The notes beneath the pieces are model-generated. The model worked only from the letters and a program-made list of their open reading frames with translations. It searched no databases and had not been told where the DNA came from. Source: a virus. From it: a stretch of 38,284 nucleotides of DNA. The stretch lies in the IMG/VR virus record IMGVR_UViG_3300029787_000132, positions 1 to 38,284 of that record. One strand, 5' to 3'. This document shows, piece by piece, positions 7,310-14,017 of this stretch. Within the stretch, counting starts at the first letter, position 1; each line of letters starts with the position of its first letter. The position numbers and the translations under genes were made by a program.

Positions 7310-8215
7310 ATGGCTATTACACGCGCACAACTCCTGAAAGAGCTACTCCCCGGTCTTAACGCACTGTTTGGTCTTGAGTACGAGAAGTACGAAAACGAGC
7401 ATGCTGAGATCTACGAAACGGAGAATTCAGAGCGTAGCTTTGAAGAGGAAGTCAAATTATCGGGCTTTGGCGCAGCGCCAGTTAAGCCTGAAGGTTCGGC
7501 TATCAGCTTCGATTCGGCGCAAGAGTCGTACACCGCTCGTTACAACCACGAAACGGTTGCAATGGGCTTTTCTGTGACCGAAGAGGCCATGGAAGACAAC
7601 TTGTACGATGCTCTCTCGGCTCGTTACACCAAGGCTCTCGCACGGGCCATGGCGTACACCAAGCAGGTCAAGGCAGCAGCACTGCTGAACAACGGCTTCA
7701 CCACCTTCAACTCTGGAGATGGCGTAACCCTGTTCAGCACCTCGCACCCGACTGTAGCTGGTGGCAATAACGCAAACCGTCCCACCACAGATGTTGACCT
7801 GAACGAGACATCACTGGAAGACGCGGTAATCAAGATCGCAGCTTATGTAGATGAGCGTGGCCTTCTGATTGCAGCGCGTCCTCGTAAGCTGATCGTTCCG
7901 CCTGCGTTGATGTTTGTGGCGACTCGTTTGCTGGAAACAGATCTGCGTGTCGGCACTGCTGACAACGATCTGAACGCCATCCGCTCTAACGGCTCTATCC
8001 CAGAGGGGTATCGCGTCAACCACTATCTGACCGATACTGACGCCTTCTACCTGACAACTGACGTTCCTAACGGAATGAAGCACTTTGTCAGGACGCCTAT
8101 GGCAACCTCTATGGACGGCGACTTTGATACCGGAAATGTACGGTACAAGGCTCGTGAGCGTTACAGCTTCGGTGTATCCGATCCACTTGGTATGTTCGCC
8201 TCTCGCGGGGGTTGA
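7310..8215 (+). CDS. Major capsid protein (HK97-like fold)
   Basis: This is the likely main shell protein. It is 301 residues long and sits after the scaffold and accessory head genes. The sequence has features of the Mu gpT-type HK97-fold coat proteins: a charged N-terminal arm and the VAMGFSVTEEAMEDNLYD helix (about 84-101). A spine helix follows, ARYTKALARAMAYTKQVKAA (about 104-123), then GVTLFSTSHPT (138-148) and RPRKLIVPPAL (190-200). A C-terminal strand ends in RYSFGVSDPLGMFASRG. There is no separate delta domain visible. AAGGAG lies just before the ATG. Directly after its stop come a palindrome and two terminator hairpins, so high expression as a separately terminated unit is likely. 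Confidence 0.92.
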   Translation: MAITRAQLLKELLPGLNALFGLEYEKYENEHAEIYETENSERSFEEEVKLSGFGAAPVKPEGSAISFDSAQESYTARYNHETVAMGFSVTEEAMEDNLYDALSARYTKALARAMAYTKQVKAAALLNNGFTTFNSGDGVTLFSTSHPTVAGGNNANRPTTDVDLNETSLEDAVIKIAAYVDERGLLIAARPRKLIVPPALMFVATRLLETDLRVGTADNDLNAIRSNGSIPEGYRVNHYLTDTDAFYLTTDVPNGMKHFVRTPMATSMDGDFDTGNVRYKARERYSFGVSDPLGMFASRGG

Positions 8216-8231
8216 TTGTACCATAGTACAA
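8216..8231. promoter_or_regulatory. Palindrome, TTGTAC-N4-GTACAA type, copy 2
   Basis: Exact inverted repeat TTGTAC-CATA-GTACAA beginning on the base after the capsid stop codon. It has the same half-sites and spacing as the copy at 82-99. Its right arm runs into the A-tract that flanks the next hairpin. A binding site for a phage or host regulator is the leading idea; part of a 3' end structure is the alternative. Confidence 0.5.
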
Positions 8232-8235
8232 AAAA

Positions 8236-8263
8236 GAAGGGGCAGGCTTCGGCTTGCCCCTTC
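8236..8263 (-). terminator. Strong hairpin with UUCG loop; U-tract only on the minus strand
   Basis: A 12-pair stem (8236-8247 with 8252-8263, one G-U pair) closes on a TTCG tetraloop, a very stable RNA hairpin. On the + strand it is followed by AACTTG, not a T-run. On the - strand it is followed by six U residues (A8230-A8235 on +), so it reads as an intrinsic terminator for antisense transcription. On + mRNA it may instead stabilise the 3' end of the capsid transcript. Confidence 0.75.
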
Positions 8264-8315
8264 AACTTGCATAATATTGATGTATAGTGAATACTGTATC
8301 AGATTCCTCCTAACT

Positions 8316-8345
8316 GAAGCCGCGCATTGCGGCTTCTTTTTTTTT
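8316..8345 (+). terminator. Intrinsic terminator after the capsid gene
   Basis: A perfect 8-pair GC-rich stem (8316-8323 with 8329-8336) with a 5-base loop is followed immediately by nine T residues (8337-8345). This is a textbook Rho-independent terminator for + strand transcription. It separates the head genes from the downstream structural genes, which must be read by read-through or from another promoter. Confidence 0.92.
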
Positions 8346-8406
8346 GAGGTATGGTATGAGATGCCCTGACAGCGAAAGCTGACACCAGCCAAGACAGGAG
8401 TATCAC

Positions 8407-8877
8407 ATGGCTAAAACTACCTTTTCGGGTCCAGTACGGTCCCAGCGCGGGTTTACCGCCCAAGGCGCTAATGCGATGGTTGACATCACCGCAGAAACTG
8501 TTCTCACTTATGACGATCATGTCGGGCGCATCATTAAGGTGAATGATGCGGACGGCGCGATCACCCTCCCCACAATCACAACGGACACGCTTGGCGCTCG
8601 TTATACGTTCTTTGTAGGCACAGACTCTTCAGACTGTGACATCAAAACTGACGGCACAGACAAGTTTGTTGGCTCCCTAGAAGTTATGGGCGGCAGTAAT
8701 GCCTCTTCAACTTTTGTACCGGGTGCAACTAACGATGTTATCTCGATGAATGGAACCACCACTGGTGGAGACAAGGGATCTTACGTTGAGATCACTGCAA
8801 TCGAAGACAACGTGTATCTTGTGCAGGGCGTCCTTGTAGGATCGGGTAGCGCGGCAACACCCTTCGCTGACAGCTAA
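8407..8877 (+). CDS. Putative head decoration or fibre-like structural protein (156 aa)
   Basis: This 156-residue beta-rich protein has many Thr, Gly, Asp and Val residues and no membrane segment. The centre reads like a repeated beta-roll surface protein (TVLTYDDHVGRIIKVNDADG and ITLPTITTDTLGARYTFFVG). Similar pieces occur in phage decoration and fibre proteins. It is the first gene after the capsid terminator and has CAGGAG eight bases before the ATG. A capsid-surface or tail-spike accessory role fits, but no specific family is certain. Confidence 0.7.
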   Translation: MAKTTFSGPVRSQRGFTAQGANAMVDITAETVLTYDDHVGRIIKVNDADGAITLPTITTDTLGARYTFFVGTDSSDCDIKTDGTDKFVGSLEVMGGSNASSTFVPGATNDVISMNGTTTGGDKGSYVEITAIEDNVYLVQGVLVGSGSAATPFADS

Positions 8878-8891
8878 AATAGGAGGCTGTA

Positions 8892-9170
8892 ATGGCGATG
8901 TCTGATGTATTCGCGGTAACCAAAACAGCGGACGCTACGGTGTACGATGGCAGAGTTCGTGTGCGTCAGATCTCAGTACAGACAGCAAGTTCAGGCCACC
9001 CCAAAGTCGTTCTCAAGGACGGGGGTTCTAGCGGGACGACAAAGTTAGATGTTGCCTTCGGTACATCCAACACGTTCTCGGTGAATATTCCTGACAACGG
9101 AATATTGTTTGAATCTGATGTTTATCTGGATCTGACAAATTGTTCTAGTGTGACGGTGTTTCTTTCTTAG
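8892..9170 (+). CDS. Small beta-rich structural protein (92 aa)
   Basis: This encodes a 92-residue protein of alternating hydrophobic and polar residues, consistent with a small beta-sandwich (for example RVRVRQISVQTASSGHPKVV and the hydrophobic tail VTVFLS). It resembles small capsid-decorating or stopper proteins in build, without a diagnostic motif. AGGAGG lies six bases before the ATG, one of the best ribosome sites in the window, suggesting abundant translation. It follows the 156-aa structural gene by 14 bases and may act with it on the capsid surface. Confidence 0.68.
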   Translation: MAMSDVFAVTKTADATVYDGRVRVRQISVQTASSGHPKVVLKDGGSSGTTKLDVAFGTSNTFSVNIPDNGILFESDVYLDLTNCSSVTVFLS

Positions 9171-9178
9171 GGGTTGTC

Positions 9179-9463
9179 ATGGCAGAGCGTAAGGCTAGCA
9201 TGCCCCCTAGAAACAAGAAGAACTTCCGTCCCACAAAGTCTGGCGCTGGCATGACTAAGGCTGGCGTTGCGGCTTACAGGCGCAAGAACCCCGGTAGCAA
9301 GCTGAAGACAGCGGTTACAGGCAAGGTAAAACCCGGCAGCAAAGCGGCGAAGCGCAGGAAGTCTTTCTGCGCTCGTTCTGCTGGGCAAATGAAAAAGTTC
9401 CCGAAGGCTGCAAAGAACCCAAACAGCAGACTTCGTCAGGCTAGGAAAAGATGGAAATGCTGA
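9179..9463 (+). CDS. Highly basic mini-protein with KRRKSFCARS motif (94 aa)
   Basis: This is a 94-residue protein in which about one third of residues are Lys or Arg and only one is acidic. The front is disordered and Gly/Lys rich. The C-terminal 40 residues carry KAAKRRKSFCARSAGQMKK and end NSRLRQARKRWKC, with cysteines at 63 and 94. I associate this C-terminal block with a family of unknown function in marine phages. Such charge suggests DNA binding or binding to a negatively charged virion surface. It is the first of four such proteins within 2.2 kb. Its end overlaps the next gene by 13 bases. Confidence 0.75.
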   Translation: MAERKASMPPRNKKNFRPTKSGAGMTKAGVAAYRRKNPGSKLKTAVTGKVKPGSKAAKRRKSFCARSAGQMKKFPKAAKNPNSRLRQARKRWKC

Positions 9464-9717
9464 GTTCTAAATTCGTAGCCGGAACTTTGTTCGTGTCCGT
9501 TGTCGGCATGTGCGCTACTGGAGTTACATGGATATCCTCTACGCTGATAGGCGTGGACAAGAGCGTTGCTGTCATGTCTGTAAAGATCGATGACAATAGT
9601 CAGAAGATCGATGAGCTACACAACATGCTGAAACCAATGTGGGAAGAGTTCACAGGAAGGAGCTACGATGACAATATCGCGAGCTTCCATGGGGCGTCAG
9701 TTGTCACCGAGCGGTAA
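9451..9717 (+). CDS. Small single-pass membrane protein (88 aa)
   Basis: This encodes an 88-residue protein with one clear transmembrane helix near the N-terminus (about residues 8-34, KFVAGTLFVSVVGMCATGVT onward). A soluble helical part follows (MSVKIDDNSQKIDELHNMLK, about 42-61) that looks like a short coiled coil. The layout is like a small inner-membrane lysis accessory or a XhlA-type membrane protein, but there is no decisive motif. It overlaps the preceding basic gene by 13 bases and the next one by 50, so the three are translationally entangled. Confidence 0.65.
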   Translation: MEMLSSKFVAGTLFVSVVGMCATGVTWISSTLIGVDKSVAVMSVKIDDNSQKIDELHNMLKPMWEEFTGRSYDDNIASFHGASVVTER

Positions 9718-9970
9718 GCGCAACTACAAGTCTGAGTATAAGAACTACCAGTCCACAACTACGCAAAAGAAGCGCAGGGCTGCTAGGAACACGGCAAGAA
9801 ACAGGATGCTTGCGTCTGGCAAGGTGAAGAGGGGTGACGGCAAAGACGTTGCTCATAAGAATGGAAACCCAAGAGATAACAGAAAATCAAATCTCAGGGC
9901 CGTTCCCGCATCGAAGAACAGGTCGTTCAAAAGAACAAGAACGGCAAGGAAAGTAAACAAGAGGGCATAG
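9668..9970 (+). CDS. Basic protein with degenerate HNH-like core (100 aa)
   Basis: This is a 100-residue protein with about 31 Lys/Arg residues. Its middle carries VAHKNGNPRDNRKSNLRAV (about 61-79), which closely follows the core of HNH_3-type homing endonucleases. H63, N71 and N75 are present, but the first of the usual paired histidines is replaced by A62. No zinc cysteines are present. It may keep the DNA-binding fold without nuclease activity, or be a nicking enzyme with an altered site. The ATG at 9668 has AGGAG six bases upstream, so the 50-base overlap with the membrane-protein gene is probably real. Family likeness is read from the sequence; activity is unknown. Confidence 0.7.
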   Translation: MTISRASMGRQLSPSGKRNYKSEYKNYQSTTTQKKRRAARNTARNRMLASGKVKRGDGKDVAHKNGNPRDNRKSNLRAVPASKNRSFKRTRTARKVNKRA

Positions 9971-9979
9971 GAGGTTCTA

Positions 9980-10216
9980 ATGAGAGCGGCAAAGATGCGT
10001 TGCAAGAACAATAAAAAGCCTATTGCCATGAAATCTGGCGGCACAAAGTCTCGTGTAAACGAGTCTGGAAACTACACAAAGCCGGGCCTCAGAAAGAGAA
10101 TATTCAATAGAATTAAGGCTGGAGGAAAGGGCGGCGCTCCCGGTCAGTGGAGTGCGAGAAAAGCTCAGATGATGGCTTCTGCCTATAAAAAGGCTGGTGG
10201 AGGATATAAGTCTTAG
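9980..10216 (+). CDS. Basic mini-protein with PGQWSARKAQ motif (78 aa)
   Basis: This encodes a 78-residue Lys/Arg/Gly-rich protein. The C-terminal half contains IKAGGKGGAPGQWSARKAQM followed by YKKAGGGYKS, a block I have seen repeatedly in small proteins of marine phages and cyanophages, with no known function. The N-terminal half has one cysteine and looks disordered. AGGAGG lies shortly before the ATG. It sits within the run of basic mini-proteins between the capsid and neck genes, so a virion or packaged-DNA role is possible. Role is inference. Confidence 0.72.
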   Translation: MRAAKMRCKNNKKPIAMKSGGTKSRVNESGNYTKPGLRKRIFNRIKAGGKGGAPGQWSARKAQMMASAYKKAGGGYKS

Positions 10217-10218
10217 GC

Positions 10219-10407
10219 ATGAAACACGCTTTTCTTCTATTCGTCTTTTTAGGAGTGGGGGATGATAAGCGCCTTATCAGTAACGACATGTATTTTGAGA
10301 ACTTAAACGAGTGTGTTTATTTTGCTCAAAAGCTACACAAACAGGGAGAAAAGGTAACGTCATATTGTCTGCCGAAGATGGTTGACAGCAAAACGAAGGT
10401 GTACTGA
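10219..10407 (+). CDS. Small protein with signal-like N-terminus (62 aa)
   Basis: This 62-residue protein begins KHAFLLFVFLGVG, a short hydrophobic stretch that could be a signal peptide or membrane anchor. A charged part with two cysteines (C32 and C49) follows. Its build resembles the 70-aa protein at 487. It starts two bases after the previous stop, and its stop overlaps the next ATG (TGATG), so it is translated as part of the cluster. Function is unknown; a small envelope-directed protein is one possibility. Confidence 0.6.
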   Translation: MKHAFLLFVFLGVGDDKRLISNDMYFENLNECVYFAQKLHKQGEKVTSYCLPKMVDSKTKVY

Positions 10408-11096
10408 TGGTTGATCCCGCAAGCGCAATGGCTCTGGCCTCTGCGAGCTTTGCCACCATAAAAAAGGGCTTTGCAATCGGTAGAGATGTTGAGTCCATGA
10501 TGTCAGATATTGGCAGGTGGATGGGCGCTCTCAGTGATCTTGATCAAGCAGAAAAGGAAGCAAAGAATCCACCGATATTCAAAAAACTGTTTGCTGGGAA
10601 ATCAGTCGAACAGGAAGCGATGGAAATATTCGCCCATAAACGACGCGCTACAAAGCAACGCGACGATCTCAAACAGTGGATCAGCCTAACTTTGGGCATG
10701 TCGGCATGGGAGGATTTGCTTAGAACAGAGGCAAAAATAAGAAAGCAGCGGCAGGAAACGCTTTATGCACAGCGTGAAAAGCGCCGTAAGTTTGTCGAGA
10801 TAGTTGCTTGGGTGGCGATGATTGGTGTTGGTGCGGCTGCTTTATTTGGGTTTATCTTGTTGTTAAAGGCCCATACAGCCGTGGCAAAAGAAATGATCAC
10901 ATGCAGGCTTGCTGCCTATGAAAAAATAGACGGAGACTGGGTATGCCTCTATAGAGGTGCGAACAATACACAAGAGCTGGTGCATCTTGGCGGCTCCACC
11001 AGTTGTCCAAGAGATATAACGTGTGAGTATAAACCTAATAGCAAACCTGTTAGCATTAGAGACGTTTTAAATGCAATAAAAGAGGCGATGAACTGA
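10407..11096 (+). CDS. Membrane protein with helical cytoplasmic region (229 aa)
   Basis: This 229-residue protein has a helical N-terminal region rich in charged residues (about 1-130). One strong transmembrane helix follows (about 131-157, EIVAWVAMIGVGAAALFGFI), preceded by an arginine/lysine-rich stretch that would hold the N-terminus inside. The C-terminal 70 residues contain four cysteines (C166, C179, C199, C205) and would lie on the periplasmic side, where disulfides can form. No enzyme motif is seen. It could be a lysis accessory or a protein that changes the host envelope. Both ends overlap neighbouring genes by a base or codon. Confidence 0.72.
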   Translation: MVDPASAMALASASFATIKKGFAIGRDVESMMSDIGRWMGALSDLDQAEKEAKNPPIFKKLFAGKSVEQEAMEIFAHKRRATKQRDDLKQWISLTLGMSAWEDLLRTEAKIRKQRQETLYAQREKRRKFVEIVAWVAMIGVGAAALFGFILLLKAHTAVAKEMITCRLAAYEKIDGDWVCLYRGANNTQELVHLGGSTSCPRDITCEYKPNSKPVSIRDVLNAIKEAMN

Positions 11097-11356
11097 TGGG
11101 CCTTAAAGCACCGCAGAGGAGTCTGAAGGCTTGGACCAAACAGAAGTGGAGGACGAAAAGTGGCAAACCGTCCACGCAGGGTCCAAAAGCTACCGGGGAG
11201 AGATATTTACCGTCTAGTGCTATCAAGTCGTTGTCGTCCAAGGAGTATGCGGCAACCACAAGAGCCAAGCGGAAAGCTACTAAAGCCGGTAAACAGGTTT
11301 CCAAGCAGCCGAAGAAGATTGCCGCTAAGACCAGAGCGCACAGGAGAACTAAATAA
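11096..11356 (+). CDS. Basic mini-protein with SKQPKKIAAKTR motif (86 aa)
   Basis: This encodes an 86-residue Lys/Arg-rich protein with the blocks LKAWTKQKWRTKSGKP (about 10-25), GPKATGERYLPSSAIKSLSS (about 29-48) and SKQPKKIAAKTRAHR (about 69-83). These blocks are familiar from small conserved proteins of cyanophages and other marine phages; I know no tested role. The conserved tryptophans suggest a small folded part rather than a wholly disordered tail. It overlaps both neighbours by one base and directly precedes the neck gene. DNA binding or virion association is inferred from charge and context. Confidence 0.75.
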   Translation: MGLKAPQRSLKAWTKQKWRTKSGKPSTQGPKATGERYLPSSAIKSLSSKEYAATTRAKRKATKAGKQVSKQPKKIAAKTRAHRRTK

Positions 11357-12033
11357 TGTCGGTAGTGACGCCTGATCTTCCCGAGATATTTGAAGAAGCC
11401 TTTGAGAGGGCCGGTCTTCAGATGACTACAGGATATGACCTCAAGACAGCCCGTAGAAGCCTCAATCTAATAACATTGGAGTGGCAAAACCGTGGACTTA
11501 ATCTCTGGACTATTGAGTCTGGTACGCAGGCTCTCACAGCAGGGACAGCAACTTATACGCTCCCTACAGACACGATTGATCTCATTGAGCATCAAATTAG
11601 AACCGGCAGTGGAACATCTCAAGTCGATACCAATGTCAGTCGCATCAGCGTTTCGACGTATGCTAAACAAAGCTCTAAAAACACTCAGGGACGCCCTAAC
11701 CAGATTTTTGTAGATCGTCAGGCGACATCAGTTGCAGTGACACTATGGCCTGTTCCTGATCTCAGCACCTACACACTCTTCTATTACAGACTCAAGGGAA
11801 TATCTGGAGTTTCGTCTGGCATCGGAACTACGGCTGACATGCCGCCAAGGTTTGTTCCATGCTTGGCGTCTGGGCTTGCTTACTACATAGCTATGAAAAG
11901 GCCCGAAGTGTCGGATCGTGTGGCACCTCTCAAGCAGGAATACGAGTTCCAGTTTGAGCTTGCGGCAAGTGAGGATACTGATTCATCATCTATCAAGTTC
12001 GTGCCATACAACACATTCTATGCAGGAGGCTAA
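11356..12033 (+). CDS. Neck or head-completion protein (P22 gp4-like)
   Basis: This 225-residue protein probably docks under the portal and closes the head after packaging. It opens with a helical region around [20 protein letters not shown] and [20 protein letters not shown], then beta segments with [20 protein letters not shown]. Further on are [11 protein letters not shown] and [20 protein letters not shown], and a final helix ([16 protein letters not shown]). This order is characteristic of gp4-like tail-accessory proteins of marine and P22-like podoviruses. There is no sign of a muralytic domain such as that reported for P22 gp4. The assignment is based on pattern and on the P22-like portal and gp10-like genes nearby. 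Confidence 0.78.
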   Translation: MSVVTPDLPEIFEEAFERAGLQMTTGYDLKTARRSLNLITLEWQNRGLNLWTIESGTQALTAGTATYTLPTDTIDLIEHQIRTGSGTSQVDTNVSRISVSTYAKQSSKNTQGRPNQIFVDRQATSVAVTLWPVPDLSTYTLFYYRLKGISGVSSGIGTTADMPPRFVPCLASGLAYYIAMKRPEVSDRVAPLKQEYEFQFELAASEDTDSSSIKFVPYNTFYAGG

Positions 12034-12034
12034 A

Positions 12035-12817
12035 ATGGCCATGAAAAAGAAGAGCTATCGTAAGGGTGGCGCTATGAAAAAGAAGGGCATGGCCAAAGGT
12101 GGCAAGCTCAAGATGGTTGAAAAAGACGGTAAGAAGGTTCCATTCTTCGCTGCTGACGGTAAAGGCAAGATGGCCAAGGGCGGCATGATGAAGAAGGGGT
12201 ATGCCAAGGGCGGATCTGTAAAGGTCAAGTCTGGCGATACTCTGTCTCAGATTGCAAAGTCGAAGGGCCTGACCCTCAAGGCCCTGCTTGATGCGAATCC
12301 CAGCATCAAGAACGCAAACATGATTCGTGTCGGCCAAAGTATCAAGATTCCAAACACTGCAAAGCCGGGTGGCTCTGGGGCTGTTTCTAAGAACCCATAT
12401 GCTGGTTTGTCCAAGACACAGATGAATATGCTGCGCTCTAAGGACAAAGGCACCCAGAAGGCCGCTACGAGGGGCATGAGGGCGCAGACGAGGACCACAG
12501 CGTCTCCCACTAAGGCGGCCACGGTAAAGGCGTCTAAGGACGGCTCTAAGGCCGCGATGGAGAAGGCTCGTGCGAAGCGTGCAGCAGCTAAGAAGGTTCC
12601 GGTGCCAACATCGAAGCCAGCGAAGCCAACTAGAAAGCGTTCTCCCGGCAGAGGGGCCACTCCAGTTATACCGGATGATAAGAAGCGGAAGCCCAGCCGT
12701 CGTGATGGCAGAAGGGCTATGGGCGGCATGATGAAGAAAAAGGGGATGTCTAAGGGCGGCACTGTTCGTGGTGCTGGCGCGGCGACACGGGGTAAGAGGT
12801 TTGGCAGAGCAGGTTAA
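12035..12817 (+). CDS. LysM protein with Lys/Gly-rich repeats (260 aa)
   Basis: This protein likely binds peptidoglycan through one LysM domain at residues 62-106 ([17 protein letters not shown] to VGQSIKIPN). On both sides are unusual Lys/Gly/Met repeats such as [10 protein letters not shown] and [10 protein letters not shown] at the front and [11 protein letters not shown] at the end. Between them is a Lys/Ala/Pro-rich disordered linker. The start at 12035 was chosen because AGGAGG lies at 12024-12029. An in-frame ATG at 11918 would add 39 residues, but it sits inside the neck gene and has no supporting site. The repeats may coat DNA or membranes. A virion-associated, wall-binding role is inferred; no hydrolase domain is present. 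Confidence 0.8.
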   Translation: MAMKKKSYRKGGAMKKKGMAKGGKLKMVEKDGKKVPFFAADGKGKMAKGGMMKKGYAKGGSVKVKSGDTLSQIAKSKGLTLKALLDANPSIKNANMIRVGQSIKIPNTAKPGGSGAVSKNPYAGLSKTQMNMLRSKDKGTQKAATRGMRAQTRTTASPTKAATVKASKDGSKAAMEKARAKRAAAKKVPVPTSKPAKPTRKRSPGRGATPVIPDDKKRKPSRRDGRRAMGGMMKKKGMSKGGTVRGAGAATRGKRFGRAG

Positions 12818-13500
12818 TGCCGTATCTACAAAGCAATATACCCCACTTCAAATGTTGGGTGCGCCGTGAGTATACCCATAATCACAGCGCGTATCATGGT
12901 GAGTTTTTGCATGCTATGGCAATCGCAGTAACTACAATTCCAAACCGTTGTCTGAGCTTTCAGATGATATTTACCGGCTGTGAGGTCGATGATGACGGTG
13001 GCCTGAATGTCCATGGCGGTGCCATGTGGGCTAGGATGCCGATTACTGCTTTGGCTGGGGACACTTTGTTTGAAGATTGGCCTGAGCCAATGCCTGTGCA
13101 TGCAGCGCAACCATGGGACTGTTCGTCTAGGAATCATTCGGTGTATGTCATGGATAGGGCTACGCCCTGCCCTTGGCTGGCAAAAATAGACGGCGAGTTC
13201 TATCCAGCAAAATACTATTTTACTGTCGATTATACAGACAGTGAGATCGCGGATGACCCCGCACAACACAAGCAGAGCCATGTTCTTGAGCTTCTGGACG
13301 CTGGAAAGTGGACAGGCAATATTGTGGCTCTGCCAAACAACAGGGTGAGAGTGACGCATCCCGCATGGTTTGAGACGGGAGAGGGTGCGCCTGACTTCCT
13401 TCCTTCCCAATATGTGCATTACTCAAAGTCTGATCTGGACTACACCTTGGATACGACTCAGATCTTCGACAATTTGTATGCGGGTACAAATGATGACTAA
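12817..13500 (+). CDS. Conserved structural-region protein of unknown function (227 aa)
   Basis: This 227-residue globular protein is rich in Trp, His, Tyr and Asp. Notable segments are HFKCWVRREYTHNH (10-23), NVHGGAMWARMPI (64-76), and AQPWDCSSRNHSVYVMDR (97-114). Further on are GEFYPAKYYFTVDYTD (127-142) and the C-terminal DFLPSQYVHYSKSDLDY. Its size and position next to neck genes match conserved hypothetical proteins in marine phages. The aromatic-rich sheet pattern could suit a structural or sugar-contacting protein, but there is no diagnostic motif. The ATG overlaps the LysM gene stop (TTAATG). Its last codons contain a copy of the TTTGTAY palindrome and the start of the next gene. Confidence 0.72.
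   Translation: MPYLQSNIPHFKCWVRREYTHNHSAYHGEFLHAMAIAVTTIPNRCLSFQMIFTGCEVDDDGGLNVHGGAMWARMPITALAGDTLFEDWPEPMPVHAAQPWDCSSRNHSVYVMDRATPCPWLAKIDGEFYPAKYYFTVDYTDSEIADDPAQHKQSHVLELLDAGKWTGNIVALPNNRVRVTHPAWFETGEGAPDFLPSQYVHYSKSDLDYTLDTTQIFDNLYAGTNDD
13473..13490. promoter_or_regulatory. Palindrome, TTTGTAT-N4-GTACAAA type, copy 3
   Basis: Arms TTTGTAT and GTACAAA flank the spacer GCGG, with one mismatch in 7 pairs. It lies in the last codons of the 227-aa gene and ends on the A of the next gene's ATG, so it occupies the expected ribosome-binding region. It has the same half-sites and spacing as copies at 82, 8216 and 29584. As RNA it could form a short hairpin over the start codon. Confidence 0.4.
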
Positions 13501-14008
13501 CGCCAGAGGCAAATACGCATTTGGTTTTTGCGACAGGACAGGATTCAGATACTCTCTGGATCAGCTTGTTGACGAGTATCAGAATGGCGTAAAGACCGGC
13601 CTCAAGGTTGGCTTTGATGTTGTTGATCCTGATCACCCTCAGAACTTTCTGGGAAGGGTCAGGGTTGATGATCCTCAGTCACTGAGGGAGTCAAGGCCAG
13701 ATAGAGAGGAGCCAGAGTCAATATCATTGTTGGGCAGTGATCCCTTTACAACAGGATCATCGGGATCTAGCGTCATAACCGTGAAAGAGGTAAATCACGG
13801 AAGAAGCACATCTGATACCGTAAGATTTAGGGGTGTTGATAATTTTGATGGTATAACCAAGGCCGTTGTCGAGGCATCGTCTGGATATTCGATAACGAAG
13901 GTGGATTCTGATACCTATACGTTCACTGTTAGTGATGCGGCAAACATTGGCAACAAGAGCGGGGGCGGCGGTATAGCAAGCGCCGGTCCTGTCACGCCGT
14001 TAGCATAA
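13490..14008 (+). CDS. Virion-associated protein with degenerate zinc-ribbon N-terminus (172 aa)
   Basis: The N-terminal 70 residues begin with KYAFGFCDRTGFRYSLDQLV and continue VGFDVVDPDHPQNFLGRVRV. I associate this block with conserved marine phage proteins that often keep cysteine pairs at these places. Here only one cysteine remains, so zinc binding is probably lost. The rest is beta-rich with Ser/Gly/Asp repeats (VKEVNHGRSTSDTVRFRG, about 100-117) like fibre or spike decoration. I set the start at 13490 because it is the first of two in-frame ATGs overlapping the previous stop; 13493 is equally possible. An upstream in-frame ATG at 13370 lies within the previous gene. Role unknown, probably structural. 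Confidence 0.7.
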   Translation: MMTNARGKYAFGFCDRTGFRYSLDQLVDEYQNGVKTGLKVGFDVVDPDHPQNFLGRVRVDDPQSLRESRPDREEPESISLLGSDPFTTGSSGSSVITVKEVNHGRSTSDTVRFRGVDNFDGITKAVVEASSGYSITKVDSDTYTFTVSDAANIGNKSGGGGIASAGPVTPLA

Positions 14009-14017
14009 GAGGGGCAA

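Noticed and set aside
8267-8295. Sigma-70-like promoter (TTGCAT, 17 bases, AATACT) between the two hairpins
   Set aside because: The -10 match is poor and a transcript from it would meet the terminator within about 50 bases; a TATAGT at 8283 has no matching -35 element.
11918-12034. Upstream 39-residue extension of the LysM protein
   Set aside because: It lies inside the neck gene and has no ribosome site, while AGGAGG is correctly spaced before the ATG at 12035.
12247-12762. 171-aa minus-strand open frame opposite the LysM gene
   Set aside because: Its composition is the reverse complement of Lys/Gly/Ala-rich codons (Phe/Leu/Pro/Ala rich), as expected for a shadow frame.
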